Positions 42,119 through 51,746 are shown, counted from the stretch's first letter. The stretch: DNA of 64,000 nucleotides from Granulicella mallensis MP5ACTX8 (GCF_000178955.2 NC_016631.1:5704001-5768000); one strand, 5' to 3'. The notes: generated by a model from the letters alone, not told the origin. Program-made: numbers and translations.

Positions 42119-44497
42119 CTACTCGCTAGCCGACGGCCCATACATCGCACGAATCATCTCCGACCACGGCTTCGTCTCATAGTTCTCCGGAGGCACGCCT
42201 CCCGCAAGATTGCGCACAAAGTAATCCCAGCGGCGACGCATCACATACGGCGTTGCTTCACCGTAGCCATGGTGCGCGTTCGGAATCATCAGAAGATCGA
42301 AGTTCTTGTTGGCTTTGATGAGCGCGTCGACCACGAGCAGCGTGTTGTTCATCGGCACGTTGTCGTCCATCGTTCCGTGCGTAAGCATTAGGTGGCCCTT
42401 CAGGTTCTTCGCGTAGTTCTCATTGGCCTGGGCATCGTAGTTGCTCTTGCCGTCGGGTGAGATCACTTCGAGGCCGGCCCACTTCTCATCCCAGTCGTCT
42501 TCATACTCGCGATTGTCGTGGTTGCCGCTCTCAGCCCAGCCGACTTTATAGAAGTCGGGGTAATGGAACATCGCATTCACCGTGGCATTGCCACCGCCGG
42601 AGTGTCCCCAGACGCCCACGCGATCGAGATCGATCCAGGAGAAGCGTGACGCAAGCTCTTTGATCCCCGCAACCTGGTCGGGAATCGTATCGTCCGATAG
42701 ATCCGCTGCGGTCGAAGCGTGCTCGTCGTGGAAGCTCTTGGAGCGGAACGGCGTACCCAGAGCGTCGATGCAAACTACGACAAAACCCAGGTCGGCCAGC
42801 GACTGATTATCGAGGTGTGCCGCCGAGAAGCTACGTGCGCCGCAGGAACCCGTATAAGGCCCCGCATAGACGTAGTTCACAATCGGATACTTCTTCGTCT
42901 CGTCGAAGAACGTCGGCTTCCATAGAAAGCCGTAGAGCGGCGTCTGGCCGTCGCGCGCCTTCACTGTAATCGGAGTGGGCGGCTTCCATCCCGCTGCAAG
43001 AAGCTGCGAGATATCCTGGTGCGCCAGCGTTACCAGCACCTTGCCGGTGTTGTCGCGCAGCACGGAGGTCTGTGGCGTCTGCACGGTCGAATAGACATCG
43101 ACGAACGTGCTGCTGTCCGGCGACGGCGTGATGACGTGGTCGGCCATCTTCGGCGTCAGCAACTGCTGGTGCTGGCCGTCGAAGTCAGCGCGATAGTACT
43201 TCACGAAGTAGGGATCGTCTTCCTTCTCTTTGCCGGTAGCCAGGAAGTAGAGCACGCGGTTCTTTGTGTCGACCTGCGACAACTGGTTCACCGGGCCTTC
43301 GCCGTGCGTGATCTGGTTCTTCAGCTTGCCCGTGGTCAGGTCATAGAGATAAAGCTGGCCCCAATTATCGCGCTCCGAGTACCAGACGAACTCGTTGGAC
43401 TCCGGCAGATAACGCCAGCTCACCTTGCCCTGGCCCGACTCGTAGTACGTCGGCACATGCTCGTGGTAAACCTCCCGCACCGCGCCGGTCTCCGTATCGG
43501 CCACCCGGAACCAGGCGTCCTTGTGGTCGCGCGAGCTGGAGACAAAGGCAAGGTGCTTGCCGTCAGGGGCGAACTGGACGTCGTCCCAGCCCGAGCCACC
43601 GCTGCAACTTACGTCGTCGCAGATGGTGCTGCGGTGCTGGTCGGGCGGCATCTTCAGGCGCGTCATCCTGGCTGTATCCACGTCGATGACCACCCGCTGA
43701 ATCGTCGTGACATCTTTGTCGCCCGCCAGAGGATACTTCCACTCGTCAAGCTGCGGGTGCCGGTTCGTGACGGGCACCAGGTACAGGCTGCCGGTCTTGC
43801 GCTGGTCCTGCTGGAAGGTCGCAATCTTCTTCGAGTCCGGAGACCATACGACGATAGGAGCGTCGGAGTGCGTCCAGCCGGCGTTATCGGTGGCGTAGCC
43901 GAAGTCCTTTACGCCGTCCCTGGTGAGCTGGCGCTCCTCGCCGGTGGCTTCCACCCGCACCCACAGGTTGTTGTCCCGGATAAATGCCGCGAGCTTCTTG
44001 TCGGGCGAGAGGTCAAACGGAGCTTTGCTGCCGGCAGGCTTCCCTGCCGCAGGTTTCGGGGCGGTCACCGCCGTGCAGGCCACGACCGCCGCGTCGCAGT
44101 GAAACTTGTTCCAGCCCAGATCGACGGTAAAGCCCCCGCCAGCCGCATCGGGCGTATAGCCGGTCACCCCGAGGTGTTTGGCCGAAACCGCCCGCTTGCT
44201 CACCGCGGTCAAGGCCGTGGCCAGTTTGGCATTGTCGAAGGCCGGGGCCTGCGTTCCGTGGGCCGGGTCGGCGAGCCTGTAGACCACCCCCTCCGGGTCC
44301 GGATCGCTGTAAAAGACGCGGCCATCGGGCAGATACTCGATGCCGCTGATGGTGTGATGCACCAGGCTGTGGACGTTGTACGCCATCCACCGTTCGGCCT
44401 GAGCATAATCGTGGGCCGTGTAGACCTGCTGTGCGGCGAGAGGGAAAGCGGTAAGAACGAGGGCTGCGGCAAGGAGCGAAACGGGGCGCTTAGGCAT
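42119..44497 (-). CDS. S9-family prolyl oligopeptidase / dipeptidyl peptidase IV-like, secreted
   Basis: A 792-residue exported serine peptidase. A signal peptide (LLAAALVLTAFPLAAQQ) is followed by an eight-bladed DPPIV-type propeller at about 60-500 and an alpha/beta hydrolase domain. The triad is visible: Ser633 in WGHSGGGN, the Asp pair 711-712 in GTMDDNVP, and His in NAHHGYGE. It probably trims dipeptides from extracellular or periplasmic peptides. The longer frame starting at 44611 is rejected since the signal peptide begins at M39. A 506-codon plus-strand frame (43019-44539) is its shadow. Confidence 0.9.
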   Translation of the reverse strand: MPKRPVSLLAAALVLTAFPLAAQQVYTAHDYAQAERWMAYNVHSLVHHTISGIEYLPDGRVFYSDPDPEGVVYRLADPAHGTQAPAFDNAKLATALTAVSKRAVSAKHLGVTGYTPDAAGGGFTVDLGWNKFHCDAAVVACTAVTAPKPAAGKPAGSKAPFDLSPDKKLAAFIRDNNLWVRVEATGEERQLTRDGVKDFGYATDNAGWTHSDAPIVVWSPDSKKIATFQQDQRKTGSLYLVPVTNRHPQLDEWKYPLAGDKDVTTIQRVVIDVDTARMTRLKMPPDQHRSTICDDVSCSGGSGWDDVQFAPDGKHLAFVSSSRDHKDAWFRVADTETGAVREVYHEHVPTYYESGQGKVSWRYLPESNEFVWYSERDNWGQLYLYDLTTGKLKNQITHGEGPVNQLSQVDTKNRVLYFLATGKEKEDDPYFVKYYRADFDGQHQQLLTPKMADHVITPSPDSSTFVDVYSTVQTPQTSVLRDNTGKVLVTLAHQDISQLLAAGWKPPTPITVKARDGQTPLYGFLWKPTFFDETKKYPIVNYVYAGPYTGSCGARSFSAAHLDNQSLADLGFVVVCIDALGTPFRSKSFHDEHASTAADLSDDTIPDQVAGIKELASRFSWIDLDRVGVWGHSGGGNATVNAMFHYPDFYKVGWAESGNHDNREYEDDWDEKWAGLEVISPDGKSNYDAQANENYAKNLKGHLMLTHGTMDDNVPMNNTLLVVDALIKANKNFDLLMIPNAHHGYGEATPYVMRRRWDYFVRNLAGGVPPENYETKPWSEMIRAMYGPSASE

Positions 44498-44617
44498 AGT
44501 GATCGAGATAAGGGTACCGCGACAGGGCTCTTCAGCTAAAATCAAAGAGCAGCAAACACAGCAGAAAGCAGCCTGCGATGTGGTGCAAATTCCATATCCA
44601 GCGGCACCCAACGACGC

Positions 44618-46102
44618 GTGGCCCTCGAACTCTTCAATACTCTCTCCGGAAAAATCGAACCGTTATTTGCCTCTGACGGACACGCGCTGCGCTTTTATTG
44701 TTGCGGCCCCACGGTCTATGACTACGGTCACATCGGCAACTTCCGCACGTTCCTGCACGTAGACATGCTGCGCCGTACCGCGCGGCTCTACGGCATGGGC
44801 CTGCACCACGTGATGAACATCACCGATGTCGATGACAAGATCATCCGCAATGCCGGCAACGCCGGCCTGCCCATCGGCGAGTACACGGCCAAGTTCGAGC
44901 GCGCGTTCTTCGAAGACATGGACGCCCTCGGCGTCGAGCGCCCCGAGCAGATCGCGCGTGCGACCGAGAATATCGGCGACATGGTCACGCTCATCGAGCG
45001 GCTTGCGGCCCAGGACATCGCCTACAAGGCCGAGGACGGCTCGTGGTACTTCCGTATCGCGCGCTTCCCGGAGTACGGCAAGCTCTCCAAGAAGGATTTC
45101 GAGGGCATTGAGGACGGCGCGCGCGTCGACGTCGATGAATACGACAAGGACGCCGCCCGCGACTTCGCGCTCTGGAAGGCCACCAAGCCCGGCGAGACGA
45201 GCTGGGATACCGCGCTCGGCAAAGGCCGTCCCGGCTGGCACATCGAGTGCTCCGCGATGGCCATGAAGTACCTCGGCGACAGCTTCGACCTGCACGCCGG
45301 CGGCGAAGACCTGATGTTCCCGCACCACGAGAACGAGATCGCGCAGAGCGAGTGCGCCACGCATCAGCCGTTTGCGCGGCACTGGTTCCATGTGCGCTTC
45401 CTGCTGGTCGAAGGCAAGAAGATGTCGAAGTCCGAGGGCAACTTCTACACCCTTCGCGACCTGCTGCTGAAGGGCCATCGCGCCTCGGCGATCCGGTTTC
45501 TGCTGCTGAGCGTGCCCTACCGCCACCAGCTCAACTTCACCTTTGACGGCCTTACCGAATCGACCAACGCCGTCGAGCGCCTGCGCACGTTCTACGCCCG
45601 GATTCGTGACGGCAAGTGGCCGGAGAGCGCTCCCGCGGACGACAGTGTCGCCTCCGCCATTCGCCTGGGCGATGAGAAATTCACCGCTGCCCTGGGCAAT
45701 GACCTGAACACCGCCGAAGCGCGGGCCGCAATCTTCGACGTGCTACGCGCAGTCAACAGCGCCGCCGACCAGTCGAAGCTCGTCCGCACCGATGCCGACG
45801 CGATGCTGACCCTGCTGGCAAAGTTCGATTCGATCTTCGCGGTGCTTGAAGACCACGATGCCGAGCTCACCCGCGCCGCCATTGCCTGGGCGGAGTCCGA
45901 AGGACGCCTCGGCGAGGCCGACGCCTCCCTGCTCGCAACGCTGAGCCTGAGCGACGCGGACATTGACGCCCTGGTCGCCGAGCGTACCCTGGCCAAGAAG
46001 CAGCGCAACTTCGCCCGCGCCGACGCCGTCCGCAATGAGCTTCTCGAAAAGGGCATCATCCTTGAGGATTCGAAGGATGGCGTGCGCTGGAAGCGGAAGT
46101 AA
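44618..46102 (+). CDS. cysS: Cysteinyl-tRNA synthetase
   Basis: Class I synthetase of 494 residues. CCGPTVYDYGHIGNFRTFLHVDML holds the HIGH motif and the first zinc Cys. WHIECSAMAMKYLGDSFDLHAGGEDLMFPHHENEIAQSE carries the other zinc ligands. KKMSKSEGNF is KMSKS. The C-terminal RNFARADAVRNELLEKGIILEDSKDGVRWKR is the family end. The start is GTG 44618, the only one fitting the normal N-terminus. Confidence 0.97.
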   Translation: MALELFNTLSGKIEPLFASDGHALRFYCCGPTVYDYGHIGNFRTFLHVDMLRRTARLYGMGLHHVMNITDVDDKIIRNAGNAGLPIGEYTAKFERAFFEDMDALGVERPEQIARATENIGDMVTLIERLAAQDIAYKAEDGSWYFRIARFPEYGKLSKKDFEGIEDGARVDVDEYDKDAARDFALWKATKPGETSWDTALGKGRPGWHIECSAMAMKYLGDSFDLHAGGEDLMFPHHENEIAQSECATHQPFARHWFHVRFLLVEGKKMSKSEGNFYTLRDLLLKGHRASAIRFLLLSVPYRHQLNFTFDGLTESTNAVERLRTFYARIRDGKWPESAPADDSVASAIRLGDEKFTAALGNDLNTAEARAAIFDVLRAVNSAADQSKLVRTDADAMLTLLAKFDSIFAVLEDHDAELTRAAIAWAESEGRLGEADASLLATLSLSDADIDALVAERTLAKKQRNFARADAVRNELLEKGIILEDSKDGVRWKRK

Positions 46103-46151
46103 TAGAACCGTTATAAGTCGCTATATGTCCTTGCTAAGGGCGCATAGCGGC

Positions 46152-46658
46152 TTATTCACCTCGCTCGGCTTTCTGTTTCTTTCGCTGCGCATCTCGATCC
46201 AGGAAGAATTGAATCAACTTTCTGCTGGCGCGAAAATTCGTACTCTGCAGCCGCCGTATCGCATCGGATAAATCGGCAAAACCGTGTTCAGCGGCAAGAT
46301 CAAGAATGCCCAAGGTCCCTTGAATGGGAATATTGCGCCGAGATGCTTCAATCCGCGCTGCTTCGTCATCGACGAGCAACGCATCGGCATCAAGCTCTTC
46401 GGCCAGTGCAATCGCCTCGCGCTCTCCCAGGCCAAGACTGGATGGAAAGATTGGCAACGGCAGGCCAGGGGATCGAACCGCAATCCACTCTGGAAGTTGT
46501 TCCATCCATATGCGAACAGACTGTGGGGTATCTGGCTGTGTGAGTTCGCTGACTACTCCAGGCGGAATAACGATACCGCCATACAGAACATTCAACAGGC
46601 TTGCTTCTTCAATGAGCACAAGGTAACGCAGAGGACCGGAATCGGCGATGACAATCAT
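46152..46658 (-). CDS. PIN-domain toxin (DUF3368)
   Basis: A 168-residue PIN-fold ribonuclease-like protein. Acidic residues of the active site are in VIADSGPL (Asp6), VVSELTQ (Glu), LGLGEREAIALAEEL (Glu) and ALLVDDEAAR (Asp). DUF3368 proteins pair with UPF0175 proteins, and one lies 8 bases upstream. It is expected to cut RNA when free of the antitoxin. It converges with cysS. Confidence 0.87.
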   Translation of the reverse strand: MIVIADSGPLRYLVLIEEASLLNVLYGGIVIPPGVVSELTQPDTPQSVRIWMEQLPEWIAVRSPGLPLPIFPSSLGLGEREAIALAEELDADALLVDDEAARIEASRRNIPIQGTLGILDLAAEHGFADLSDAIRRLQSTNFRASRKLIQFFLDRDAQRKKQKAERGE

Positions 46659-46666
46659 CGGTTACG

Positions 46667-46960
46667 CTACCCGCGAAACGTGCCGGGTTCTTCCTCGCGT
46701 TGCTTCCAGAGCCTTTTACCAGTTTCCAACTCCCGTTGAATGTCATCCGTCGAATATTCGAACCACACGTCGCGCTGTTTCAGAAAGCCATCTAACTCGT
46801 ATCGACCAAGCCCTAGAAGACTAGCGAGTTGATGCTCGGTCAGCCGATGTGCCCGATACGCCTCTACCGCCATATCTTCTAATGCAACGCGCGCTGGATC
46901 GTGGCCAGCGGGAATCATCTGGCGGGCAAGGTCATCCGGTAATTCAACGGTCACTTGCAT
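46667..46960 (-). CDS. UPF0175-family antitoxin
   Basis: A 97-residue protein with the UPF0175 layout: VTVELPDDLARQM at the start, EDMAVEAYRAHRLTEHQLASLLGLGRYELDGFLKQRDV as a helix-turn-helix-like middle, and an acidic-basic tail. It is upstream of the PIN gene with 8 bases between, the order usual for this toxin-antitoxin type, and probably represses the pair. Confidence 0.86.
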   Translation of the reverse strand: MQVTVELPDDLARQMIPAGHDPARVALEDMAVEAYRAHRLTEHQLASLLGLGRYELDGFLKQRDVWFEYSTDDIQRELETGKRLWKQREEEPGTFRG

Positions 46961-47000
46961 GACGGTAGCTTATCACTGCTGGCAACCTGCTGAACCAGCC

Positions 47001-47954
47001 TTACTCCACCGCGTCGCCAGCCATCCCCACGATCTCTCGCTTCGTTCGATTGACCCGGCTGAGCACCACCGTCGCCACCCCACAAACGACCACCGCCATG
47101 CCCAGGATCTCCGTCTTCGCCAGCCGCTCATGCAGAAATAACACCCCGAGCAGCACAGCGATCACTGGATTCACAAACGCATAGGTCGCCACCTTCGTAA
47201 CCGCGACGTTCTGCAGCAGATACGTAAAGGCAACCAGGCCGAACAGCGAGCCGAAGATCGACAGGTAGACGACCGCCCCGAAGCCAGGCCACGTCCACAC
47301 CATGCGATGCAAGCTACCACTCCCCACGGCGATCAGGGCATTGAAGACGCCCGCCGCTCCGATCTGCCATCCGGTGGCGACCAGCGTGTCCGCCTTGAAA
47401 TGGAATCTCCGCGACAGCACCGAACCAATGCCGAACGACAGCGCCGCTCCTAACAGCACCAGCACTCCCAATAGCGGCCTGGAATAGCCTGCCAGCTCCG
47501 CGCCTTGATGCAGCGACGGCCACACCAGCATCACGATGCCGAAAGTCCCAAGCAGTGTGCCTGCCCATCCGCGCTTGTTCAGCGCATCGCCGCCGGGCAG
47601 GGCCATCTCCATCAGGGCAATCATGATCGGCATGGTGGACACAATCAGCGACGCAAACCCCGAGGGCACCATCTTCTCGCCCCACGTGAGCAGCATGTTG
47701 TTGCCGGACATGAAGAGCAATCCCACCACTACCAGCTTCCACGCCTCCCCTTTCGGCACGCGCAGACTCTTCTTCCCGACAAAGCAGATCAACAGGATCA
47801 ATATCGCCGTAATCAGCGACCGTGCGCCCGACACCACCGGCACGGGTAGATGCTCGCCCGCAATGTGGATCGCCGTATAGGTCGATCCCCAGAACAGATA
47901 CACGCTGGCAAAGGCCAGCAGAACCAGTGTGGATTTGGGCAGCTTGGAAGACAT
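47001..47954 (-). CDS. EamA/DMT-family transporter
   Basis: A 317-residue inner-membrane protein with ten hydrophobic segments in two EamA repeats: FASVYLFWGSTYTAIHIAGE opens the first and WQIGAAGVFNALIAVGSG the second, with AFVNPVIAVLLGVLFLHERL near the end. Drug/metabolite exporters of this family export amino acids or other small molecules. ATG 47954 is used rather than the upstream TTG/ATG frame. The substrate is unknown. Confidence 0.87.
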   Translation of the reverse strand: MSSKLPKSTLVLLAFASVYLFWGSTYTAIHIAGEHLPVPVVSGARSLITAILILLICFVGKKSLRVPKGEAWKLVVVGLLFMSGNNMLLTWGEKMVPSGFASLIVSTMPIMIALMEMALPGGDALNKRGWAGTLLGTFGIVMLVWPSLHQGAELAGYSRPLLGVLVLLGAALSFGIGSVLSRRFHFKADTLVATGWQIGAAGVFNALIAVGSGSLHRMVWTWPGFGAVVYLSIFGSLFGLVAFTYLLQNVAVTKVATYAFVNPVIAVLLGVLFLHERLAKTEILGMAVVVCGVATVVLSRVNRTKREIVGMAGDAVE

Positions 47955-47967
47955 TTCCTTCCATGCT

Positions 47968-48006
47968 ACGGGACAAAAGAAACGGCCGCCCAGTTGGGCG
48001 GCCGTT
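47968..48006 (-). terminator. Rho-independent terminator of the TonB-receptor gene
   Basis: On the minus strand, AACGGCCGCCC and GGGCGGCCGTT form an 11-bp perfect stem with a 4-base loop, followed by TCTTTTGT. It begins about 20 bases past the receptor stop and before the EamA start. Confidence 0.85.
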
Positions 48007-48026
48007 CTCTGTCGCAATACAACGGT

Positions 48027-50753
48027 TTAGAAGTTGAACGAGATCTCCCCCGTCACCGTGCGCGGAGACACATAGTGCGTGCCCGAGAACGTCGAGAGGA
48101 AGTTATAGAGTGCGTACTTGTTGGTCACGTTGATCGCCGTCACACGGGCGCCGATCCTGTAGTGTGCGTCATCGCCGAAGTGGTAGACGTTGTCGTCGCC
48201 CAGGGCCATGTCGAACAGGTTACGCGAAGCCACGCGGGGCGGATTGTGGTCCGCATCCTCCGTGCCAGGCGCGGGGATGGTGACCAGCTTCGAAGAAAGG
48301 CCAGCGGCATCGCAGCTCAGGAAGCCCTGTGCCTGCGTGGCTTTTACACCGTCGCAGGTCAACCCGGCCTGAAACTGCTGGTCCGCATCCAGACCGCTCA
48401 AGTCGATTGTGGGTACGCCATTCACAATCTTGGAGGTACCGTCGCAGTCCGTGTTCGAGTCCTGCGCAGCCGTTGTGAAGCACGGCACAGCACCGGCAAC
48501 CAGACCACTGTCGAACTTCCAGTTGAAGGAGTAATAGAGGCTCTTGCGGAACGGCATCTTGTACTCAACATGCGTCGTCTCGTTGAACTTCTCGTCGTGA
48601 TCGATGCGGAACGGCACTGAATCCGCCGCGGTGATCGTGCTCGTCGGAACCGCACCCACGCCGCCAAGCTGCGGGGTGAAGAAACGCGCCGCCACCGAAG
48701 ACATCGTGACACGTGCCGACAGGCCCTTGACCTCAGTCAGAGTGCCGCTGACAGCGACGCCCGGAATCTTCGAGTTCTGCCATTCGATGGGGAACGTGAT
48801 GGGCGTTGCACCCAGTACGCTGAAGTCATACGCGTTGTGGGTGTACTTCCAGATATACTCGCCGTCGATGACGAAGTGGCGGCCGATACCCTGCTGCAGG
48901 CCGGCATGGAACTCGTTGCGGAAGCCGGGATTGAACGGCACCGCAATGCACGAACCATACTGCTGCGAGAAGATGCCGTTGAGCACGGGATCGAGGCAGC
49001 CCTGGCTGGAGAGCACAAGGTTCTCGTTGAAGGGTGTCTCCTGCGTACGAGCGTACGAAACGCGCAGCACCGTGTTCGTCTTCTTGACGTTATAGGAGAT
49101 GCCCGCGCGGGGCTCAGCCTGACGCTGGATGGCGAGACCGTTGTAGAAGTCGCCACGGATACCGGCATTGAACAGCCAGTTGCCGATGGTGATCTGGTCC
49201 TGCGCGTAGAGTGCAAGCTGCTTCACATCGGTCTGGCCGTGCCAGGCGTAGAACTTGCCGCCGCGCGTCAGGTCGAAGGGAAAGAGCACGGGGTTGAAGT
49301 TCGGGTTCGGATTCGCGCAGGGGTTCGGGTTGCCGGGAAGCGCGTTGCTGTTGTCGTCCAGGCACGGAGCATTCAGCGTGGGATCAACCAGGGCAAGCTG
49401 ATCGTTCTCACGCAGGAAGGTCTGCGCATACATGCCGCCGATCTTCACGTTGTTGATGCCCCTCACATACGACCAGTCGGAGTGAACGCCAGCATTGGTC
49501 AAAGAGCGCTGCTGCGCCACGCTCTCCTGCTGCAGGTTCGCAGGGCCAAGGTCCGACAGAGGATTGTTGCTCGGATAGTAGTTGTACGCGTCGCGGCGGA
49601 TATACGGACCGAAGTTGAAGACGCTGTACGCGCCGATGGTACGGGTATAGGTCGGCGCCAGGTCGAACGTCTCGATCTTCGAGCGCTGATCAGTTACCGT
49701 GGGATTCTCGCCACTCTGCACGAAGCCGAACTGCGAGTCGAAGCTGTTCGGCGTCTGGAACCACGAGCGTGTGTACTGCACGTTGGTGTGGATCGAGCTC
49801 ACGTTGCTGAGCTGATAGTCGAAGCGATCGAAGAAGTTCTCTTCGTTGCCCTTGTCGTGATACACAGCAAACTCCGGCGCGTCGAGGAAGCGTCCCGACT
49901 CAAGCCCGTTGGCCGCGATGAAGTTGCCCCAGTTCTTGCCGCCGTAGGCGAGATCGAAGGCGAGGTTCCCGGAACCGAACGTTCCGTACGACAGGGTGAT
50001 AGCACCGGTCGGCTTCAGCACACCCTGGCCTGAACGGGTGGTTGCCTTCACCACGAGGCTGGTCTTATCGCCATACTCAGCCGGAGGAGCGCCTTCGATT
50101 ACCTCGAGGGACTGCACAGCCGCTGCCGGAACCTGGTTGGAGAAGACCTTGCTCTGCTGATCGGTGATGGGCTGGCCATCAATGTTGAACGAGTTCTCCG
50201 CGTGGTCTCCGAGGCCGTGCATCAGGCCGTTGGAGTCTGCCGCAACGCCCGGGGAAGCCAGCGTGACGATCGAGCTCAACTCGGACGAGGCGCTCTCGAG
50301 CGGCAGGTGATCAATCATCGAGCGGTCGATGTCGGTGTGCGCCGTGGGGTCGTTCTCAACAAGGTCGGAAGGCGCGTCTACATCGACACTGGTCGTCGAA
50401 CCGGCCACCTGCAGTTTGACCGGAAGCGTGATCTGCACCACCGAGTTCACCTGAACAAGCTTATTGAAGGGCTGGAATCCGCTGCCCGTCACACCAAGGC
50501 GATAGGGGTTGAAGGGAATATTGACGAAGCGAAACTGTCCGGTCGTGTCTGTTGTTACCGTGCGGCTATAGCCGCTTACCGGGTTGGCCAGAACAACGGT
50601 GGCATTGGCGATGGCAGCGCCGGTCGAATCGGTCACAGTGCCGGCGACGTTGCCGGAGGTGCTCTGGGCAAGTGCCGCACCGGCGGCGAAGGCCATCAGC
50701 AGGCCCAACACAAACGTGATGGCAAATATTCGGGGAAAGGGGGATCTTTGCAT
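48027..50753 (-). CDS. TonB-dependent receptor, Oar-like, with carboxypeptidase-regulatory domain
   Basis: A 908-residue outer-membrane protein. A signal peptide (FVLGLLMAFAAGAALAQ) is followed by a carboxypeptidase-regulatory beta-sandwich at 35-120 (GNVAGTVTDSTGAAIANATV), a plug domain at about 130-240 (SFNIDGQPITDQQSKVF, VEVIEGAPPAEYGDKTS-like), and a long beta-barrel ending in aromatic NF (ISFNF). This is the form widespread in Acidobacteriota. AGGAG stands 10 bases before ATG 50753. The DUF2946-like gene lies just upstream on the same strand, which suggests metal, possibly copper, uptake, but carbohydrate or siderophore substrates cannot be excluded. Confidence 0.9.
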   Translation of the reverse strand: MQRSPFPRIFAITFVLGLLMAFAAGAALAQSTSGNVAGTVTDSTGAAIANATVVLANPVSGYSRTVTTDTTGQFRFVNIPFNPYRLGVTGSGFQPFNKLVQVNSVVQITLPVKLQVAGSTTSVDVDAPSDLVENDPTAHTDIDRSMIDHLPLESASSELSSIVTLASPGVAADSNGLMHGLGDHAENSFNIDGQPITDQQSKVFSNQVPAAAVQSLEVIEGAPPAEYGDKTSLVVKATTRSGQGVLKPTGAITLSYGTFGSGNLAFDLAYGGKNWGNFIAANGLESGRFLDAPEFAVYHDKGNEENFFDRFDYQLSNVSSIHTNVQYTRSWFQTPNSFDSQFGFVQSGENPTVTDQRSKIETFDLAPTYTRTIGAYSVFNFGPYIRRDAYNYYPSNNPLSDLGPANLQQESVAQQRSLTNAGVHSDWSYVRGINNVKIGGMYAQTFLRENDQLALVDPTLNAPCLDDNSNALPGNPNPCANPNPNFNPVLFPFDLTRGGKFYAWHGQTDVKQLALYAQDQITIGNWLFNAGIRGDFYNGLAIQRQAEPRAGISYNVKKTNTVLRVSYARTQETPFNENLVLSSQGCLDPVLNGIFSQQYGSCIAVPFNPGFRNEFHAGLQQGIGRHFVIDGEYIWKYTHNAYDFSVLGATPITFPIEWQNSKIPGVAVSGTLTEVKGLSARVTMSSVAARFFTPQLGGVGAVPTSTITAADSVPFRIDHDEKFNETTHVEYKMPFRKSLYYSFNWKFDSGLVAGAVPCFTTAAQDSNTDCDGTSKIVNGVPTIDLSGLDADQQFQAGLTCDGVKATQAQGFLSCDAAGLSSKLVTIPAPGTEDADHNPPRVASRNLFDMALGDDNVYHFGDDAHYRIGARVTAINVTNKYALYNFLSTFSGTHYVSPRTVTGEISFNF

Positions 50754-50936
50754 GAAAACGAAACTCCTGTCTGTTGAAACGCAGACTCCGGACATCGCGA
50801 GATGCGGTCCGTGGTCTTCTGCCGCGCGGGTTGGCGTGGGAGAAGAGCCTCTGAAGGGAAGATGACGCCAGCGGCGCTTAGCCACGCTCTGATTTAGGAG
50901 CGCAACCATCTTCGAAAGTCGAAAAAGATGAAGGGA

Positions 50937-51308
50937 CTAGAGAGTTTTCAGAGCAGGAGGGGGCCTGCTGAACATCGCAAAGTGCCACTGACTGACCGGC
51001 ACATGGTCGATCGCCGTCGCCAGCCTGCATTCCATCAGCACCAGGCCAACCGCAGCGAGATGGGAGTCCACCGGGAGCGACAGATGCATCGCCACGCAGA
51101 GCGGGCAGTTGATCTCCCCGCCTGGAACCTGTGAATTATCGGCTGCGGAGCCTACCTGCGCTGCGTGATGCGGCAGCCAGTCACCATGGACGTGTGCCGC
51201 CTGGGCAGAGCTGGTAAAGCCGAGCAGCAGAGCGCACAGAAGAGCCAGAACGCGCAGCCAAGTAGGGTGCGCAGGGGCATTCGCTCCGCGTTTGATTCGT
51301 TTCGTCAA
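50937..51308 (-). CDS. Small secreted DUF2946-like His/Cys protein
   Basis: A 123-residue protein: basic start, signal segment VLALLCALLLGFTSSAQA, then AHVHGDWLPHHAAQ and a CPLCVAMH knuckle, the pattern of DUF2946 proteins, which are often found near copper or TonB genes. The open frame starts with TTG at 51308 without a good Shine-Dalgarno, so the exact start is uncertain. It is followed after 183 bases by the TonB-dependent receptor. Metal binding is inferred from His/Cys content only. Confidence 0.6.
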   Translation of the reverse strand: MTKRIKRGANAPAHPTWLRVLALLCALLLGFTSSAQAAHVHGDWLPHHAAQVGSAADNSQVPGGEINCPLCVAMHLSLPVDSHLAAVGLVLMECRLATAIDHVPVSQWHFAMFSRPPPALKTL

Positions 51309-51491
51309 AGGATTGCTGGGCAGCGATGCGAGACACCGCTCTCCCTAGTATGACGCAAGTGAGGCCGCGCTGGTCTCATTTTAGCGCTAGGCCGGGCCAC
51401 TGCACCCCAGAAGCTACCCCGGAAAGACCGTAAATATAGCGGTATTCGCCATTTTGTGGGGGATGAATTTGCGTTTGCATTCGCAATTATC

Positions 51492-51698
51492 TTTGCTTTT
51501 GCTTTTCTGGTTGTCATTCCGAGCGCAGCGAGCGAACCTGCTGTCTCCTGTTCTTTGTTCGTACCCGCCAGAAATTATGCGCGCGCTGGAACTGGAGTTT
51601 GGTTTGAGCTCACGCACAACGTTTGCGGTGACAATGGCGAAAAGCGGGAGACAGCAGGTTCGCTCGCTGCGCTCGGAATGACAACCAAAAAAGCAAAG
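51492..51698. repeat. Long palindromic intergenic repeat, family A (copy 3)
   Basis: TTGTCATTCCGAGCGCAGCG and CGCTGCGCTCGGAATGACAA arms, extended by GCGAACCTGCTGTCTCC / GGAGACAGCAGGTTCGC, enclose about 100 bases with GGAACTGGAG and CACAACGTTTGCGGTGA, as in the other copies. It lies in the 438-base gap before etfA; the rest of the gap (51309-51491) shows nothing recognisable. Confidence 0.85.
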
Positions 51699-51746
51699 AC
51701 AACTACAAAAGCAAAGACAAAACAGCCCGGGCAATCTCCCCAATCC

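Noticed and set aside
43019-44539. 506-codon plus-strand frame
   Set aside because: It is antisense to the S9 peptidase, whose catalytic motifs and signal peptide are clear; the frame is a GC-rich shadow with no family signal.
48837-50033. 398-codon plus frame opposite the TonB receptor
   Set aside because: Antisense shadow of a clear outer-membrane receptor.
48027-50909. Riboswitch in the 150-base leader of the TonB receptor
   Set aside because: I could not recognise cobalamin, SAM or other conserved riboswitch boxes; the leader is only GC-rich sequence with an AGGAG before the ATG.
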